From Micromonospora coriariae (GTDB taxonomy: Bacteria; Actinomycetota; Actinomycetes; Mycobacteriales; Micromonosporaceae), in assembly GCF_900091455.1 (NCBI RefSeq), contig NZ_LT607412.1, forward strand, positions 1,054,001 through 1,118,000: a DNA stretch of 64,000 bases, written 5' to 3'. How positions within the stretch are numbered: position 1 is the first letter of the stretch; the number at the start of each line of letters is the position of its first letter. Both the position numbers and the translations under genes were made by a program. A model generated the notes under the pieces. That model was not told where the DNA came from and did not search any database. It saw only the letters and a program-made list of their open reading frames with translations. Below, piece by piece: positions 18,427 through 28,482 of this stretch.

Positions 18427-19248
18427 TCAGGGGCCGCCGGCGGCGTCCAGGACGGCCAGCCGGTCGTGCAGCGGCGCGAAGAGCGCCGGCGGAGCCGCGA
18501 GCACCAGGTCCGGGCCGGGCGGACGCCCGTCCAGGCCGGTGACCCGCACGCCCGCCTCGGCGGCCACCAGCCCACCGGCCGCGAGGTCCCAGGCGGCCAG
18601 GCCCTTCTCGAAGTACGCGTCCAGGCGCCCCTCGGCGACCAGGCAGAGGTCCAGCGCGGCGGCGCCGAGCCGGCGGATGTCCCGCACGTGCGCGATCAGC
18701 CCGGCCACCACCCGGGCCTGGTGCGCCCGGCGACCGGCGTCGTAGCCGAAGCCGGTCGCGACCAGCGCCTGCCCCAGGTCGGTCTCGCCGGAACAGCGCA
18801 ACCGGACGCCGTCACGCCAGGCGCCACCGCCGGCCGTGGCGGTCCACTCCTCGCCGGTGCTGACGTTGCGCACCACGCCGGCGACCACCACGCCGTCCAC
18901 CTCGGCGGCGAGCGACACCGCGCAGTACGGCAGCCCGTAGAGGTAGTTGACGGTGCCGTCGATCGGGTCGACGATCCAGCGCACGCCGCTCGGCCCGACC
19001 GGCCCGGTGTCCCCCGTGCCGTACTCCTCGCCGAGCACCGCGTCGCCCGGCCGCAGCCGGTGCAGCGCGTCGAGCACCTGCCGCTCGACCGCCCGGTCGG
19101 CCGCGGTGACCACGTCGGTGACCGTACTCTTGGTCGCGGCCACGGCGACGCCCTCGGCCCGCATCCGGTACGCGGTGGCCGCCGCGTCCCGCGTAACGTC
19201 GAGCGCGACAGCCAACAAATCCTCGGGCGACGGCACCGAACGGTCCAT
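18427..19248 (-). CDS. suhB: Inositol-1-monophosphatase family phosphatase
   Basis: A lithium-sensitive, magnesium-dependent sugar phosphatase, 273 residues. The metal-binding motifs are visible: GEEYGTG (about 90-96), [15 protein letters not shown] (about 109-123) and [16 protein letters not shown] near 230. In actinobacteria it supplies inositol for phosphatidylinositol and mycothiol, but substrate choice cannot be fixed from sequence. The ATG at 19248 follows a purine-rich GGAAGGGGACG site. It neighbours sigA as in mycobacteria; the ppgK gene found between the two in M. tuberculosis is absent here. Confidence 0.9.
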   Translation of the reverse strand: MDRSVPSPEDLLAVALDVTRDAAATAYRMRAEGVAVAATKSTVTDVVTAADRAVERQVLDALHRLRPGDAVLGEEYGTGDTGPVGPSGVRWIVDPIDGTVNYLYGLPYCAVSLAAEVDGVVVAGVVRNVSTGEEWTATAGGGAWRDGVRLRCSGETDLGQALVATGFGYDAGRRAHQARVVAGLIAHVRDIRRLGAAALDLCLVAEGRLDAYFEKGLAAWDLAAGGLVAAEAGVRVTGLDGRPPGPDLVLAAPPALFAPLHDRLAVLDAAGGP

Positions 19249-19537
19249 CCCACGTCCCCTTCCCGCACGACCGGGCCGTTCCGGGCCACGCGTGAGTATC
19301 ATCCTTACAAAGTCCACATCTGCGCCGAATCGGCGGTCCCCGCCGTCGTTACGCCGTGCGGCGCAGGATGATCGCCGCAGACGGCGTTACAATTCACCAC
19401 TGCGCCCACGCGCCACGGACCGCCGACCACCGGCCGGTCCGGGACACGGGGGTCCCTCACCACATCGCCCGGCCAGTCGCCCCACGCTGTGCCGGACGAC
19501 CCGGCCGTACCCGCTCTTCGCCTCCGGAAGGTCATTC

Positions 19538-21145
<1,608 letters not shown>

Positions 21146-21390
21146 GCGAGGTTCGTCAACCGAACGTGTCGTTTTGACCACCTGGTGTGCAACGCCAGAT
21201 GGTGATCGTCCGGATGCACGAATGTGATCGTTGACGTGGCACCCTTGGTGCACGGCACACTGTCCCAGCCAGGTGTGACCTCGGTCCCCCGCGGGCACAC
21301 AGGGAAGGCAGTTCCTAGTAAGGGTGTTGCACGATAGGTGAGCAACGACCGAAGAGATTGTTCATCGGTGACGACCAGAGGAGGAAGGCG

Positions 21391-21624
21391 ATGAACTCGA
21401 CCCTCACGCCGCCGCCCGAGACGGTGGCGCCCCCAGCCGCCGATGAACGGTGCGACCGCTGCAATGCTGCCGGCAAGCTCCGGATCACCCTGGTGGGTGG
21501 GAGCGAGCTGGTGTTCTGTGGGCACCACGCGAACAAGTACGCGGAGGATCTCGTGAAGATCACCGAGCGGTTCGCAACGGAGCCCGATTTCAGCTGGCGT
21601 GGCGCCGATCTGATGGCGAACTAA
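21391..21624 (+). CDS. DUF7455-type small zinc-ribbon protein
   Basis: 77 residues with CDRCNAAG and, 22 residues later, FCGHHANKY, a CxxC/CxxH set expected to bind zinc. The ATG follows GAGGAAGG. It is a common small gene just downstream of the principal sigma gene in actinobacteria, of unknown function. A strong intrinsic terminator follows. The 245 bases between it and sigA contain no other gene. Confidence 0.85.
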   Translation: MNSTLTPPPETVAPPAADERCDRCNAAGKLRITLVGGSELVFCGHHANKYAEDLVKITERFATEPDFSWRGADLMAN

Positions 21625-21640
21625 ATCCGTAAACCGACAT

Positions 21641-21682
21641 AGCCGGCCGGAGACACCCCGAGGGTGTCTCCGGCCGGCTTTT
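21641..21682 (+). terminator. Rho-independent terminator
   Basis: A perfect 18-bp stem beginning AGCCGGCCGGAGACACCC, a three-base loop (CGA), and a trailing TTTT starting inside the last stem base. It is the clearest intrinsic terminator in the window and lies 17 bases after the DUF7455 gene. Confidence 0.9.
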
Positions 21683-21692
21683 CGCTGCCCCC

Positions 21693-21716
21693 GCGCCCGC
21701 GCCCGCGCCCGCGCCC
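21693..21716. repeat. Four tandem GCGCCC units
   Basis: A 6-bp microsatellite between the terminator and the long palindrome at 21716. Likely to vary in copy number. Confidence 0.8.
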
Positions 21717-21796
21717 CAAGATCGTGCTCAATCCTGGATGTAGTGGTCTCATCGACGCGCCGACGCCACTACATCCTGGATCCAGCACGATCTTGG
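21716..21796. repeat. Long interrupted palindrome (family C)
   Basis: The outer arms CCAAGATCGTGCT (21716-21728) and AGCACGATCTTGG (21784-21796) are exact reverse complements. The inner arms 21731-21746 and 21766-21781 (ATCCTGGATGTAGTGG against CCACTACATCCTGGAT) pair with one mismatch. The central loop is 19 bases. It lies 79 bases from the end of the convergent helicase gene and codes for nothing. A terminator alone does not need two-tier 29-bp arms. Confidence 0.8.
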
Positions 21797-21875
21797 CGAG
21801 GTGATGCCGTCGCGGAGGGCCGGCAGATCGCCGATCCGGTCTGGACGGGTGGGTGGTGCCGACGCGGTGGGTGGG

Positions 21876-23609
21876 TCAGAGGGTCTGCACGGTGGCGATG
21901 CGTTCCTCAAGCTGTTCGATTGTGGCCTGGGCGCTCGGCGGGCCGCCGCAGAGCCGGCGCAGCTCGGCGTGGATCTTGCCGTGCGGTTGGCCGGTGCGGT
22001 GGTGCCGGGCGGCCACCAGAGCGTTCAGCTGGCGCCGGAGCGCCACCCGGCGCTGGGCGGCACTCATTGGTGCCGGCGGCGCCGCGACGGGCGTACCGGC
22101 CGGCTGAGCGGCCCGCTCGGTGCTGCGGCGGCGCTGGGCGGCCAACTGCTCGGCCTGCCGCTTGGTCAGCAGCAGGGAGACCTGGTCGGCGGTGAGCAGG
22201 CCGGGCAGGCCGAGGTACTCCTCCTCCTCCGGAGTGCCCGCCTGGGCCGCGGTGCCGAACGACGCGCCGTCAAAGATCACCTGGTCCAGCTCGGCGGTGG
22301 CCGAGAGCGCGGCGAACCGCTTCTCCAGCTCACCGCTGGCCTGATCGTCGCGCTGCGCCCGCTCCAGCAGGTCGTCGTCGAAACCGTCGGATTCCTTGGG
22401 CTTGCCGAGCACGTGGTCCCGCTCGGTCTCCATCTCGCTGGCCAGCCCGAGCAGGTGCGGCACGCTGGGCAGGAAGACCGACGCGGTCTCCCCGGGCCGG
22501 CGGGCCCGGACGAACCGGCCGATCGCCTGGGCGAAGTAGAGCGGGGTGCTGGCGCTTGTGGCGTAGACCCCGACCGCCAGTCGCGGGATGTCGACCCCCT
22601 CGGACACCATCCGCACCGCGACCAACCACCGCTGGTCGGACGCTGCGAACGTCGCGATCCGGGCGGACGCGCCCAGGTCGTCGGAGAGCACCACGGCGGC
22701 CTTCTCGCCGGTCACCTGCTCGATCAGCTTGGCGTACGAGCGGGCGGACTGCTGGTCGGTGGCGATGATCAGCCCGCCGGCATCGGCCATCCCGGCGTTG
22801 CGCAGGACGGTGAGCCGGGCGTCGGCGGCCCGCAGCACCTGCGGCATCCAGTCCCCGGCCGGGTCCAGCGCGGTACGCCACGCCTGCGCCACCAGATCCT
22901 GCGTCATCGGCTCGCCCAGCCGGGCCGCCAACTCCTCCCCCGCGTTGGTCCGCCAGCGGGTCTCCCCCGAGTACGCCAGGAAGAGCACCGGCCGGACCAC
23001 GCCGTCGCGTAGCGCGTCCGAGTAGCCGTACACCGAGTCGGCGCGGGAGCGCAGCAGCCCGTCACCGCCGCGCTCGTAGCTGACGAACGGGATCGGGTTG
23101 TCGTCGGAGCGGAACGGCGTCCCGGTGAGCATCAGCCGGCGTACGGCGGGCTCGAATGCCGCCTTCACCCCGTCGCCCCAGGTCCGGGAGTCGCCCGCGT
23201 GGTGGATCTCGTCGAGGATGACCAGGGTCCGTCGCGTCATGGTGCGCCGCCGGTGCACCTGCGGCGCCATCCCCACCTGCGCGTAGGTGATCACCGCGCC
23301 GTGGAAGTCGGCAGCGGAGTGCACGTCGGCGTTGCGGAACGCGGCGTCGAGCTGGATGCCCACCCGGGCCGCGGCCTCGGCCCACTGGTTCTTGAGGTGC
23401 TCGGTCGGGGCGACGACCGTGACGGCCTCCACCGTGCCGTCACCGAGCAGCTCGGCCGCGATCCGCAGGGCGAACGTGGTCTTGCCGGCGCCGGGCGTGG
23501 CGACCGCGGTGAAGTCCTCGCTGCGCCGGCGCAGGTACTCCACCAGGGCCTTGCGCTGCCAGGCACGTAGTGCCGGGAACGTCTCGAGCACCGGCGTCCG
23601 GGCTGCCAC
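21876..23609 (-). CDS. DEAD/DEAH superfamily 2 helicase (XPB/SSL2-like)
   Basis: 577 residues. Motif I is TPGAGKTTFALR (about 38-49), motif II DEIHHAGDS (about 134), motif III LTGTPFRSDD, and the C-terminal RecA domain carries VSEGVDIPRLAVGVYAT and QAIGRFVRARRP (motif VI). An ATP-dependent nucleic-acid translocase of the type III restriction-subunit/XPB fold. No nuclease domain or methylase neighbour is present, so a stand-alone repair or housekeeping role is inferred. The C-terminal about 130 residues are helical and Arg/Ala-rich. GTG start. Confidence 0.88.
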   Translation of the reverse strand: MAARTPVLETFPALRAWQRKALVEYLRRRSEDFTAVATPGAGKTTFALRIAAELLGDGTVEAVTVVAPTEHLKNQWAEAAARVGIQLDAAFRNADVHSAADFHGAVITYAQVGMAPQVHRRRTMTRRTLVILDEIHHAGDSRTWGDGVKAAFEPAVRRLMLTGTPFRSDDNPIPFVSYERGGDGLLRSRADSVYGYSDALRDGVVRPVLFLAYSGETRWRTNAGEELAARLGEPMTQDLVAQAWRTALDPAGDWMPQVLRAADARLTVLRNAGMADAGGLIIATDQQSARSYAKLIEQVTGEKAAVVLSDDLGASARIATFAASDQRWLVAVRMVSEGVDIPRLAVGVYATSASTPLYFAQAIGRFVRARRPGETASVFLPSVPHLLGLASEMETERDHVLGKPKESDGFDDDLLERAQRDDQASGELEKRFAALSATAELDQVIFDGASFGTAAQAGTPEEEEYLGLPGLLTADQVSLLLTKRQAEQLAAQRRRSTERAAQPAGTPVAAPPAPMSAAQRRVALRRQLNALVAARHHRTGQPHGKIHAELRRLCGGPPSAQATIEQLEERIATVQTL

Positions 23610-23831
23610 GCGAAGCTCCTCTCCGACCGCACGACGGCGGACCCCGGGCGAGGGCCACGAGTACCGCCGCCCATGAAAACGCCTCCGCGCAGAAGCTGCC
23701 GCGAAGGCCGACTCAGCATAACCAGCGCGGGCCCCACGGCCCAGGCGACGCCACGCTGGTCACATCCACCACCGGCGAACCAGGCCGCCCGGCCGTACCC
23801 GAAAGCCCCGCCGACCCGTCGGCCTGAGCCC
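23610..23831. other. 222-base gap, nothing recognised
   Basis: Separates the helicase and TRIC-like genes on the same strand. I find no ORF with coding character and no long hairpin. It probably holds the helicase promoter. Confidence 0.4.
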
Positions 23832-24494
23832 TCACCAGTCCCGGTCGGTGCGCGGCTCCACCCCGCCGGTACGCGGCGGGCGCAGCGGCGCCACCGGAAC
23901 GGACCAGCGCCGGCGCAGGGCGATCAGGCGCAGCCCGAAGACCAGCACGGCGGCGGCGGTGAGCGGCAGCGGCCCGGTGTGGTCGGCGACGTACAGCAGC
24001 GCCACCGCGACCGATCCGACCAGGGCGACGACCGCGTAGATCTCCCGACGCAGCACCACCGGGATCTCGGCGGTGAGCAGGTCCCGCGCGAGGCCCCCGC
24101 CGATCGCGGTGAGCATGCCGATCAGGCAGGCGCCGACCGCCGGCACCCGGGCGTCGAGCGCCTTGAGTGTGCCGGTCACGGTGAACAGCGCGAGGCCCGC
24201 GGCGTCCAGCACCAGCACAGTGGTGCGTAGCCGCGCCAGCTGCGGGTGCAGCCAGAAGACGGCGAGCGCGGTGACGGCGGCGGTCGCCACGTACCGCCAG
24301 TCGGCGAAGGCCAGCGGCGGGACCTCGTCGATGACCAGGTCCCGGAAGATTCCGCCGCCGAGGGCGGCCACGAAGCCGACGAACGCGACGCCGAAGAGGT
24401 CGAGCCGCTTGGCCACCGCGGCCGAAGCCCCGGACGCGGCGAAGACCGCCACCCCGGTCAGGTCGGCGAGGAGCAGGGCGGTGGAGGTGGTCAC
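23832..24494 (-). CDS. TRIC-family/UPF0126 membrane channel protein (YadS/YicG-like)
   Basis: 220 residues, seven hydrophobic segments arranged as two repeats: GVAVFAASGASAAVAKRLDLFG with GGGIFRDLVIDEVPP, and AGLALFTVTGTLKAL with GGGLARDLLTAEIP. The doubled glycine-rich turn is the family hallmark. Prokaryotic TRIC proteins are homotrimeric cation channels, so passive potassium conduction is the likely role. A soluble Arg/Pro-rich tail of about 30 residues ends the protein. Confidence 0.9.
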   Translation of the reverse strand: MTTSTALLLADLTGVAVFAASGASAAVAKRLDLFGVAFVGFVAALGGGIFRDLVIDEVPPLAFADWRYVATAAVTALAVFWLHPQLARLRTTVLVLDAAGLALFTVTGTLKALDARVPAVGACLIGMLTAIGGGLARDLLTAEIPVVLRREIYAVVALVGSVAVALLYVADHTGPLPLTAAAVLVFGLRLIALRRRWSVPVAPLRPPRTGGVEPRTDRDW

Positions 24495-24534
24495 CGCCGC
24501 AGGCTACGTCGCCGGCCGGGACAGCGGCCGTCGT

Positions 24535-24753
24535 TCACTCCCGGTACGAGTCGTAGATCTCCTTGCACTTGGGGCAGACCGGAGAACCCGGCTTGGCCGC
24601 CTTGGTGACCGGGAAGGTCTCGCCGCAGAGCGCGACGACGAAGGTGCCCATGACGGCACTCTCGGCGATCTTCTCCTTGCGGACGTAGTGGAACATCTCG
24701 GGACCGGTATCGGCGTCCTTCAGCTCCGGACGCTCGAGAACCTCTGTGCTCAC
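24535..24753 (-). CDS. DUF3039 small protein
   Basis: 72 residues with [23 protein letters not shown], a three-cysteine treble-clef-like zinc site, and a preceding [12 protein letters not shown] helix. Actinobacterial family of unknown function. The GTG at 24753 lies behind GGAGG with good spacing. A longer in-frame extension exists but lacks a ribosome site. Confidence 0.88.
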   Translation of the reverse strand: MSTEVLERPELKDADTGPEMFHYVRKEKIAESAVMGTFVVALCGETFPVTKAAKPGSPVCPKCKEIYDSYRE

Positions 24754-24842
24754 GTCTGCACCTCCAACCGTCAAGTTTGGCAGGTCATCACGGCCGGGTC
24801 CACTTGAGGCCGGCCGAGGCCCCACCCCGTACCGTGCCCCCC

Positions 24843-25775
24843 GTGACTGACTTTCGCATCAGCTACGGCACCGAGGTGGCCGACGCCCTGCACGACGGCC
24901 GGCCCGTCGTCGCCCTGGAGAGCACAATCGTCTCGCACGGCCTGCCCCGGCCGGAGAACCTTCGGGTAGCTCGGGAGATCGAGCAGGCGGTCCGGGACGC
25001 CGGCGCGGTCCCGGCGACGATCGGCATGATCGGCGGCCAGCTGGTGGTCGGCCTGGACGACGCGCAGCTGACCCGCCTGGCCACCGTCGATGGCGTGACC
25101 AAGCTCTCCGTCCGCGATCTCGCGGTCGCGGCGGCGACCGGCGCGGACGGCGCCACCACCGTGGCCGCGACCAGTGCGGTGGCCGCCGCGGCCGGGATCG
25201 GGGTGTTCGCCACCGGCGGGCTCGGTGGGGTGCACCGGGAGGCCGCGCACACCTTCGACGAGTCGGCGGACCTGATCACACTGGCCCGGACGCCGATCGC
25301 GGTGGTCTGCGCCGGGGTCAAGTCGATCCTCGACGTGGGCGCGACCCTGGAGCGGCTGGAGACCCTCGGGGTCGCCGTGGTCGGTTACCGCACCCACCGG
25401 TTCCCCGGCTTCTACCTCACCGACGGCGGCTTCGACCTGGACTGGTCGGTCGAGTCGGCGGAGCAGGTCGCCGCCGTGCTCGCCGCCCGTGACCGGCACG
25501 CCGTGCACGCCGGTGGCCTGATCGTCGCCAACCCACTGCCGGTCGACGAGCAGCTCGACCCGGAGCTGCACGACCGGACCCTCGCCGAGGGTCTGGCCCT
25601 GCTGGAGCGGGACGGGGTGACCGGCAAGGCCGTCACCCCGTACCTGCTGGCGCACTTCCACTCGGCCACCGAGGGCGCGAGCCTGGCGGTGAACGTCCGG
25701 ATCATCCTGCGCAACGCCGATCTGGCCGCGCGGATCGCGGTAGCCGCCACCCGCGCCAACGCCGACCCGGCATGA
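24843..25775 (+). CDS. psuG: Pseudouridine-5'-phosphate glycosidase
   Basis: Cleaves (reversibly) pseudouridine 5'-phosphate to uracil and ribose 5-phosphate. 310 residues with [18 protein letters not shown] near the N-terminus, [17 protein letters not shown] near 130-146, [15 protein letters not shown], and [15 protein letters not shown] near 220. These motifs define the family. The gene overlaps psuK by four bases (ATGA), giving a salvage operon: kinase makes the phosphate, glycosidase splits it. Confidence 0.95.
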   Translation: MTDFRISYGTEVADALHDGRPVVALESTIVSHGLPRPENLRVAREIEQAVRDAGAVPATIGMIGGQLVVGLDDAQLTRLATVDGVTKLSVRDLAVAAATGADGATTVAATSAVAAAAGIGVFATGGLGGVHREAAHTFDESADLITLARTPIAVVCAGVKSILDVGATLERLETLGVAVVGYRTHRFPGFYLTDGGFDLDWSVESAEQVAAVLAARDRHAVHAGGLIVANPLPVDEQLDPELHDRTLAEGLALLERDGVTGKAVTPYLLAHFHSATEGASLAVNVRIILRNADLAARIAVAATRANADPA

Positions 25776-26671
25776 CCCGACCGGCCCGGGTGGTCGTCGT
25801 CGGGGACGTGATCACCGACGTGGTCGCGGTGCTGTCCGGGCCGCTCGCGGCGGGTTCGGACACCGCGGCCGACATCAGCATCGGCGGCGGCGGGCAGGCG
25901 GCCAACACCGCCGCCTGGATCGCGGCGCAGGGGGTGGACGTCACCCTCGTCGGCGCGGTCGGCGACGACGACGCGGGGCGTGACCGGATGGTCGAGCTTG
26001 AAGGCGCGGGTGTCGACTGCGCGCTCGACCGGGTGGAGGACGTCCCGACCGGCACGGTGATCGTGCTGGCCACCGACGGCGAGCGCACCATGGTCAGCCA
26101 GCGGGGCGCGAACCTGCGGCTCAGCGCCGAGCACGTCGAACGGGCCCTCGCGGCGGTGCCCGACGCGGGGCACCTGCACCTGTCCGCGTACACCCTGTTG
26201 GACGCCGGGTCGCGCGGCGCCGGGCTGCGGGCGCTGGCGGTCGCCCGCGAGCGCGGGCTCACCACCAGCGTCGACGCGGCCTCCGCGGCGCCGCTGCGGC
26301 GGCTCGGCGCGGCGGCCTTCCTGGGTTGGGTACGTGACGTCGACCTGCTGCTGGTCAACGCGGACGAGGCGACGGTGCTGGCCGGCGGGCTGGACCCGGC
26401 GGCGCAGGGGCGGGCGCTGTCGGCGACAGCCCGTCGGGTGGTGGTCAAGCGGGGCGCGGCCGGCGCGGTCTGGGTGGACCGCTCGGCCCCGGTCTGTGTG
26501 GCCCCGGCCCGGAGGGTGGCGGTGGTGGACGTCACCGGGGCGGGCGATGCCTTCGCGGCCGGTCTGCTCACCGCCTGGCTCGGCGGGGCCGCCCCGACTG
26601 CGGCGCTGAACCGCGCCACCGACCTGGGGGCCCTGGCCGTCTCCACCGCCGGAGCCCGGCCCCGGCCGTGA
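25772..26671 (+). CDS. psuK: PfkB-family kinase, probable pseudouridine kinase
   Basis: 299 residues. The PfkB N-terminal motif is [17 protein letters not shown], and the C-terminal signature [16 protein letters not shown] carries the catalytic Asp. Substrate assignment to pseudouridine rests on its ATGA overlap with psuG; the fold alone would also fit ribokinase or adenosine kinase. A weak hairpin at 26680-26706 may terminate it and the convergent DUF3099 gene. Confidence 0.85.
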   Translation: MTRPARVVVVGDVITDVVAVLSGPLAAGSDTAADISIGGGGQAANTAAWIAAQGVDVTLVGAVGDDDAGRDRMVELEGAGVDCALDRVEDVPTGTVIVLATDGERTMVSQRGANLRLSAEHVERALAAVPDAGHLHLSAYTLLDAGSRGAGLRALAVARERGLTTSVDAASAAPLRRLGAAAFLGWVRDVDLLLVNADEATVLAGGLDPAAQGRALSATARRVVVKRGAAGAVWVDRSAPVCVAPARRVAVVDVTGAGDAFAAGLLTAWLGGAAPTAALNRATDLGALAVSTAGARPRP

Positions 26672-26699
26672 CCTGCCGGACCCTGGCCCGGCACGCGGG

Positions 26700-27059
26700 T
26701 CAGGGTTCGGCGTCGATGACCTTGTGTGAACGTTCCTCGGCGGTGAGGCTCATCGGCGGGGTGTCGTCCTTCAGGCGGGGGTGGAACCGGTTGGCCAGCC
26801 GGTGCTCTTCCTTGGGCGGGCGGTCGTTGGCCAGCAGCACGGCCAGCCACGGGATGAGCACCATGCCGAGGGCGCACAACGGCAGCCATAGCCAGAGCAG
26901 TGGGGCCTTCGCGCCGACCAGGATCGCGCCGAGAATGATGCACGCCACCCGGATGCCCATCATCAGCACATAGCGACGCTGACGGCTGGTGAGCTGGTCG
27001 TTCTGGCTGCGCGAGGCGTCGGTGATCAGAATCGGCTGGTACGCCTGATGCTTCACCAT
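26700..27059 (-). CDS. DUF3099 membrane protein
   Basis: 119 residues. The N-terminus YQPILITDASRSQNDQLTSR is the family hallmark, followed by two membrane helices (about 30-80) and a charged cytoplasmic tail. Function unknown. The ATG at 27059 follows GAGGAGG by four bases. Divergent from the toxin-antitoxin-like pair. Confidence 0.87.
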   Translation of the reverse strand: MVKHQAYQPILITDASRSQNDQLTSRQRRYVLMMGIRVACIILGAILVGAKAPLLWLWLPLCALGMVLIPWLAVLLANDRPPKEEHRLANRFHPRLKDDTPPMSLTAEERSHKVIDAEP

Positions 27060-27133
27060 GAACCTCCTCGAGGGGATTACGACCCATCCTGTCACCGCGG
27101 GGCCGTGATCAGCGAAATATGACTCATGCCGGT

Positions 27134-27155
27134 GCGTGTTACGCGCGTGGTACGC
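27134..27155. promoter_or_regulatory. Tandem 11-bp direct repeats upstream of toxin-antitoxin-like operon
   Basis: GCGTGTTACGC and GCGTGGTACGC are adjacent (10 of 11 identical) and end 7 bases before the toxin-like GTG. Ribbon-helix-helix antitoxins bind short direct repeats in their own promoters, so this is a candidate autoregulatory operator. The binding itself is inferred. Confidence 0.5.
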
Positions 27156-27162
27156 TCCGCTC

Positions 27163-27450
27163 GTGGGCAGCAGGTTCAGCTTCACCGACGAGGCGTTGGC
27201 CAACCTGAGGGTCTACGACGTCACACCCGGGGAAGTCTGGGAGGCGCTGCACAGCGCCCGACGGGTGATCCGCCACCTGGGAGACGATGTGATGGTGGTC
27301 TACGCCGCCGCCCGTCGGGGCCGCCGACTGGCGGTGCTGCTCGCCGAGGCTGACGGCGCCGACAACGACTGGGACATCCTCTCCGCCCGGGAGCTGAGCG
27401 ACGTCGAGTCCAAGCGCTACGACGAGGCCGTGCGGAGATCTCGCCGATGA
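27163..27450 (+). CDS. BrnT-like toxin candidate
   Basis: 95 residues. It contains a compact basic core (SARRVIRHLGDDVMVVYAAARRGRRLAVLL) and ends NDWDILSARELSDVESKRYDEA, reminiscent of the BrnT RNase toxin C-terminus (R..SAR.A...ER..Y). It is followed 13 bases later by a ribbon-helix-helix-like partner gene, giving toxin-first order as in brnTA. Short, basic, and with its own putative operator. Family membership is a tentative call from memory. It could also be a DUF4258-type protein. GTG start; no strong ribosome site, so perhaps leaderless. Confidence 0.6.
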   Translation: MGSRFSFTDEALANLRVYDVTPGEVWEALHSARRVIRHLGDDVMVVYAAARRGRRLAVLLAEADGADNDWDILSARELSDVESKRYDEAVRRSRR

Positions 27451-27463
27451 GGAGGCCGTGACG

Positions 27464-27775
27464 ATGCACCGTAACGACGCGACCAAGCAGTTCCACGGCG
27501 GCGACGACCGGATCGCCGAGCTGATCGACCAGAGCCCGGCGGTGGACCTGCCCACGCCCGACACCGACGTGCCGATGGTGAGCCGGTCGGTCCGGCTGCC
27601 GCTGGAGACCTACGAGCGGGTGCGGGCCGCCGCCGACGCCCGCGGCATCGGGGTCACCACGCTGATGCGGCAGTGGATCGAGGCCGGCCTGGCCGACCTG
27701 GACGACTCCGCCACCGTCTCGCTCGCCGACGTCCGGCGCGCGCTGGCCTCGCTGGCCCACCCCACCGCCGCCTGA
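27464..27775 (+). CDS. Ribbon-helix-helix-like antitoxin candidate
   Basis: 103 residues. An acidic N-terminus (DRIAELIDQSPAVDLPTPDTD) could wrap a toxin. The RSVRLPLETYERVRAAADAR segment plus the following helix (VTTLMRQWIEAGL) is a CopG/MetJ-type beta-strand and two helices for DNA binding. The ATG at 27464 is 8 bases from GAGGAGG, while the GTG at 27458 is too close. Likely neutralises the upstream toxin and represses the operon. Confidence 0.65.
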   Translation: MHRNDATKQFHGGDDRIAELIDQSPAVDLPTPDTDVPMVSRSVRLPLETYERVRAAADARGIGVTTLMRQWIEAGLADLDDSATVSLADVRRALASLAHPTAA

Positions 27776-27796
27776 GCGAACGCGCCTTCGGGGTCG

Positions 27797-28378
27797 TCAG
27801 CCGTCGGAGGCCTTCGCCTTTGCGGCAGCCTTCATCTGCTGCTTGTACTCGCGCACCCGGCGCAGCGAGTCGGCATCCGTGACGTCGGCCACCGACCGGT
27901 ACGCGCCCGGGTCGCCGTAGCCGCCGGCCGCCTTCCGCCAGTCCTGCGGGGTCACGCCGAACCGCTTGCCGAGCAGGGCCACGAAGATCTGCGCCTTCTG
28001 CTTGCCGAAGCCGGGCAGCTCGGCGACCCGCCGGAACAGCTCCGGCCCGTCGGCGACGTCCGACCAGAGCCGCTCGGCGTCCCCGTCGTAGCGGTCCACC
28101 AGGACCTGGCACACGTCCTGCACCCGGGCCGCCATCGCCTTCGGGAACCGGTGCAGGGCGGGCGGGGTGGCGAAGAGCGCGATCAGCGCCTCCGGGTCGT
28201 ACCCGGCCAGCTCCGCCGCGTCCAGGTCGTGGCCGAGCCGCTGCGCCAGCACGTACGGCGAGGAGAAGGCCTTCTCCATCGGCACTTGTTGATCGAGGAC
28301 CATACCAAGGAGCCTGGCCAGCGGGCTGCGCTCCAGCAGCCGGTTGGCCTCGGGGTCGATGGGCAGCACGAGCGTCAT
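27797..28378 (-). CDS. HhH-GPD-type DNA repair glycosylase-like protein
   Basis: 193 residues. LLGMVLDQQVPMEKAFSSPY begins the HhH-GPD fold and a helix-hairpin-helix follows at ELPGFGKQKAQIFVALLG (about 125-142). The family (TIGR03252-like) is actinobacterial and uncharacterised. No iron-sulfur cysteines are present. The usual catalytic Lys is not obvious, and GVTPQDW may supply the Asp. Base excision activity is plausible but unproven. A Lys/Ala-rich tail ends the protein. Confidence 0.82.
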   Translation of the reverse strand: MTLVLPIDPEANRLLERSPLARLLGMVLDQQVPMEKAFSSPYVLAQRLGHDLDAAELAGYDPEALIALFATPPALHRFPKAMAARVQDVCQVLVDRYDGDAERLWSDVADGPELFRRVAELPGFGKQKAQIFVALLGKRFGVTPQDWRKAAGGYGDPGAYRSVADVTDADSLRRVREYKQQMKAAAKAKASDG

Positions 28379-28482
28379 GACCCCATCCTGCCCGGCCGCC
28401 GACCAGGGACGAACACCGACGCTCCGGCTTCGATCCGGCGGGTGGCGCGGACCGGGCGCGCGGCGGGGGGCAGGATGGCGGA

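Noticed and set aside
24843..26671. Indigoidine-cluster indA/indB
   Set aside because: Same families as psuG/psuK, but no non-ribosomal peptide synthetase is nearby; pseudouridine salvage fits better.
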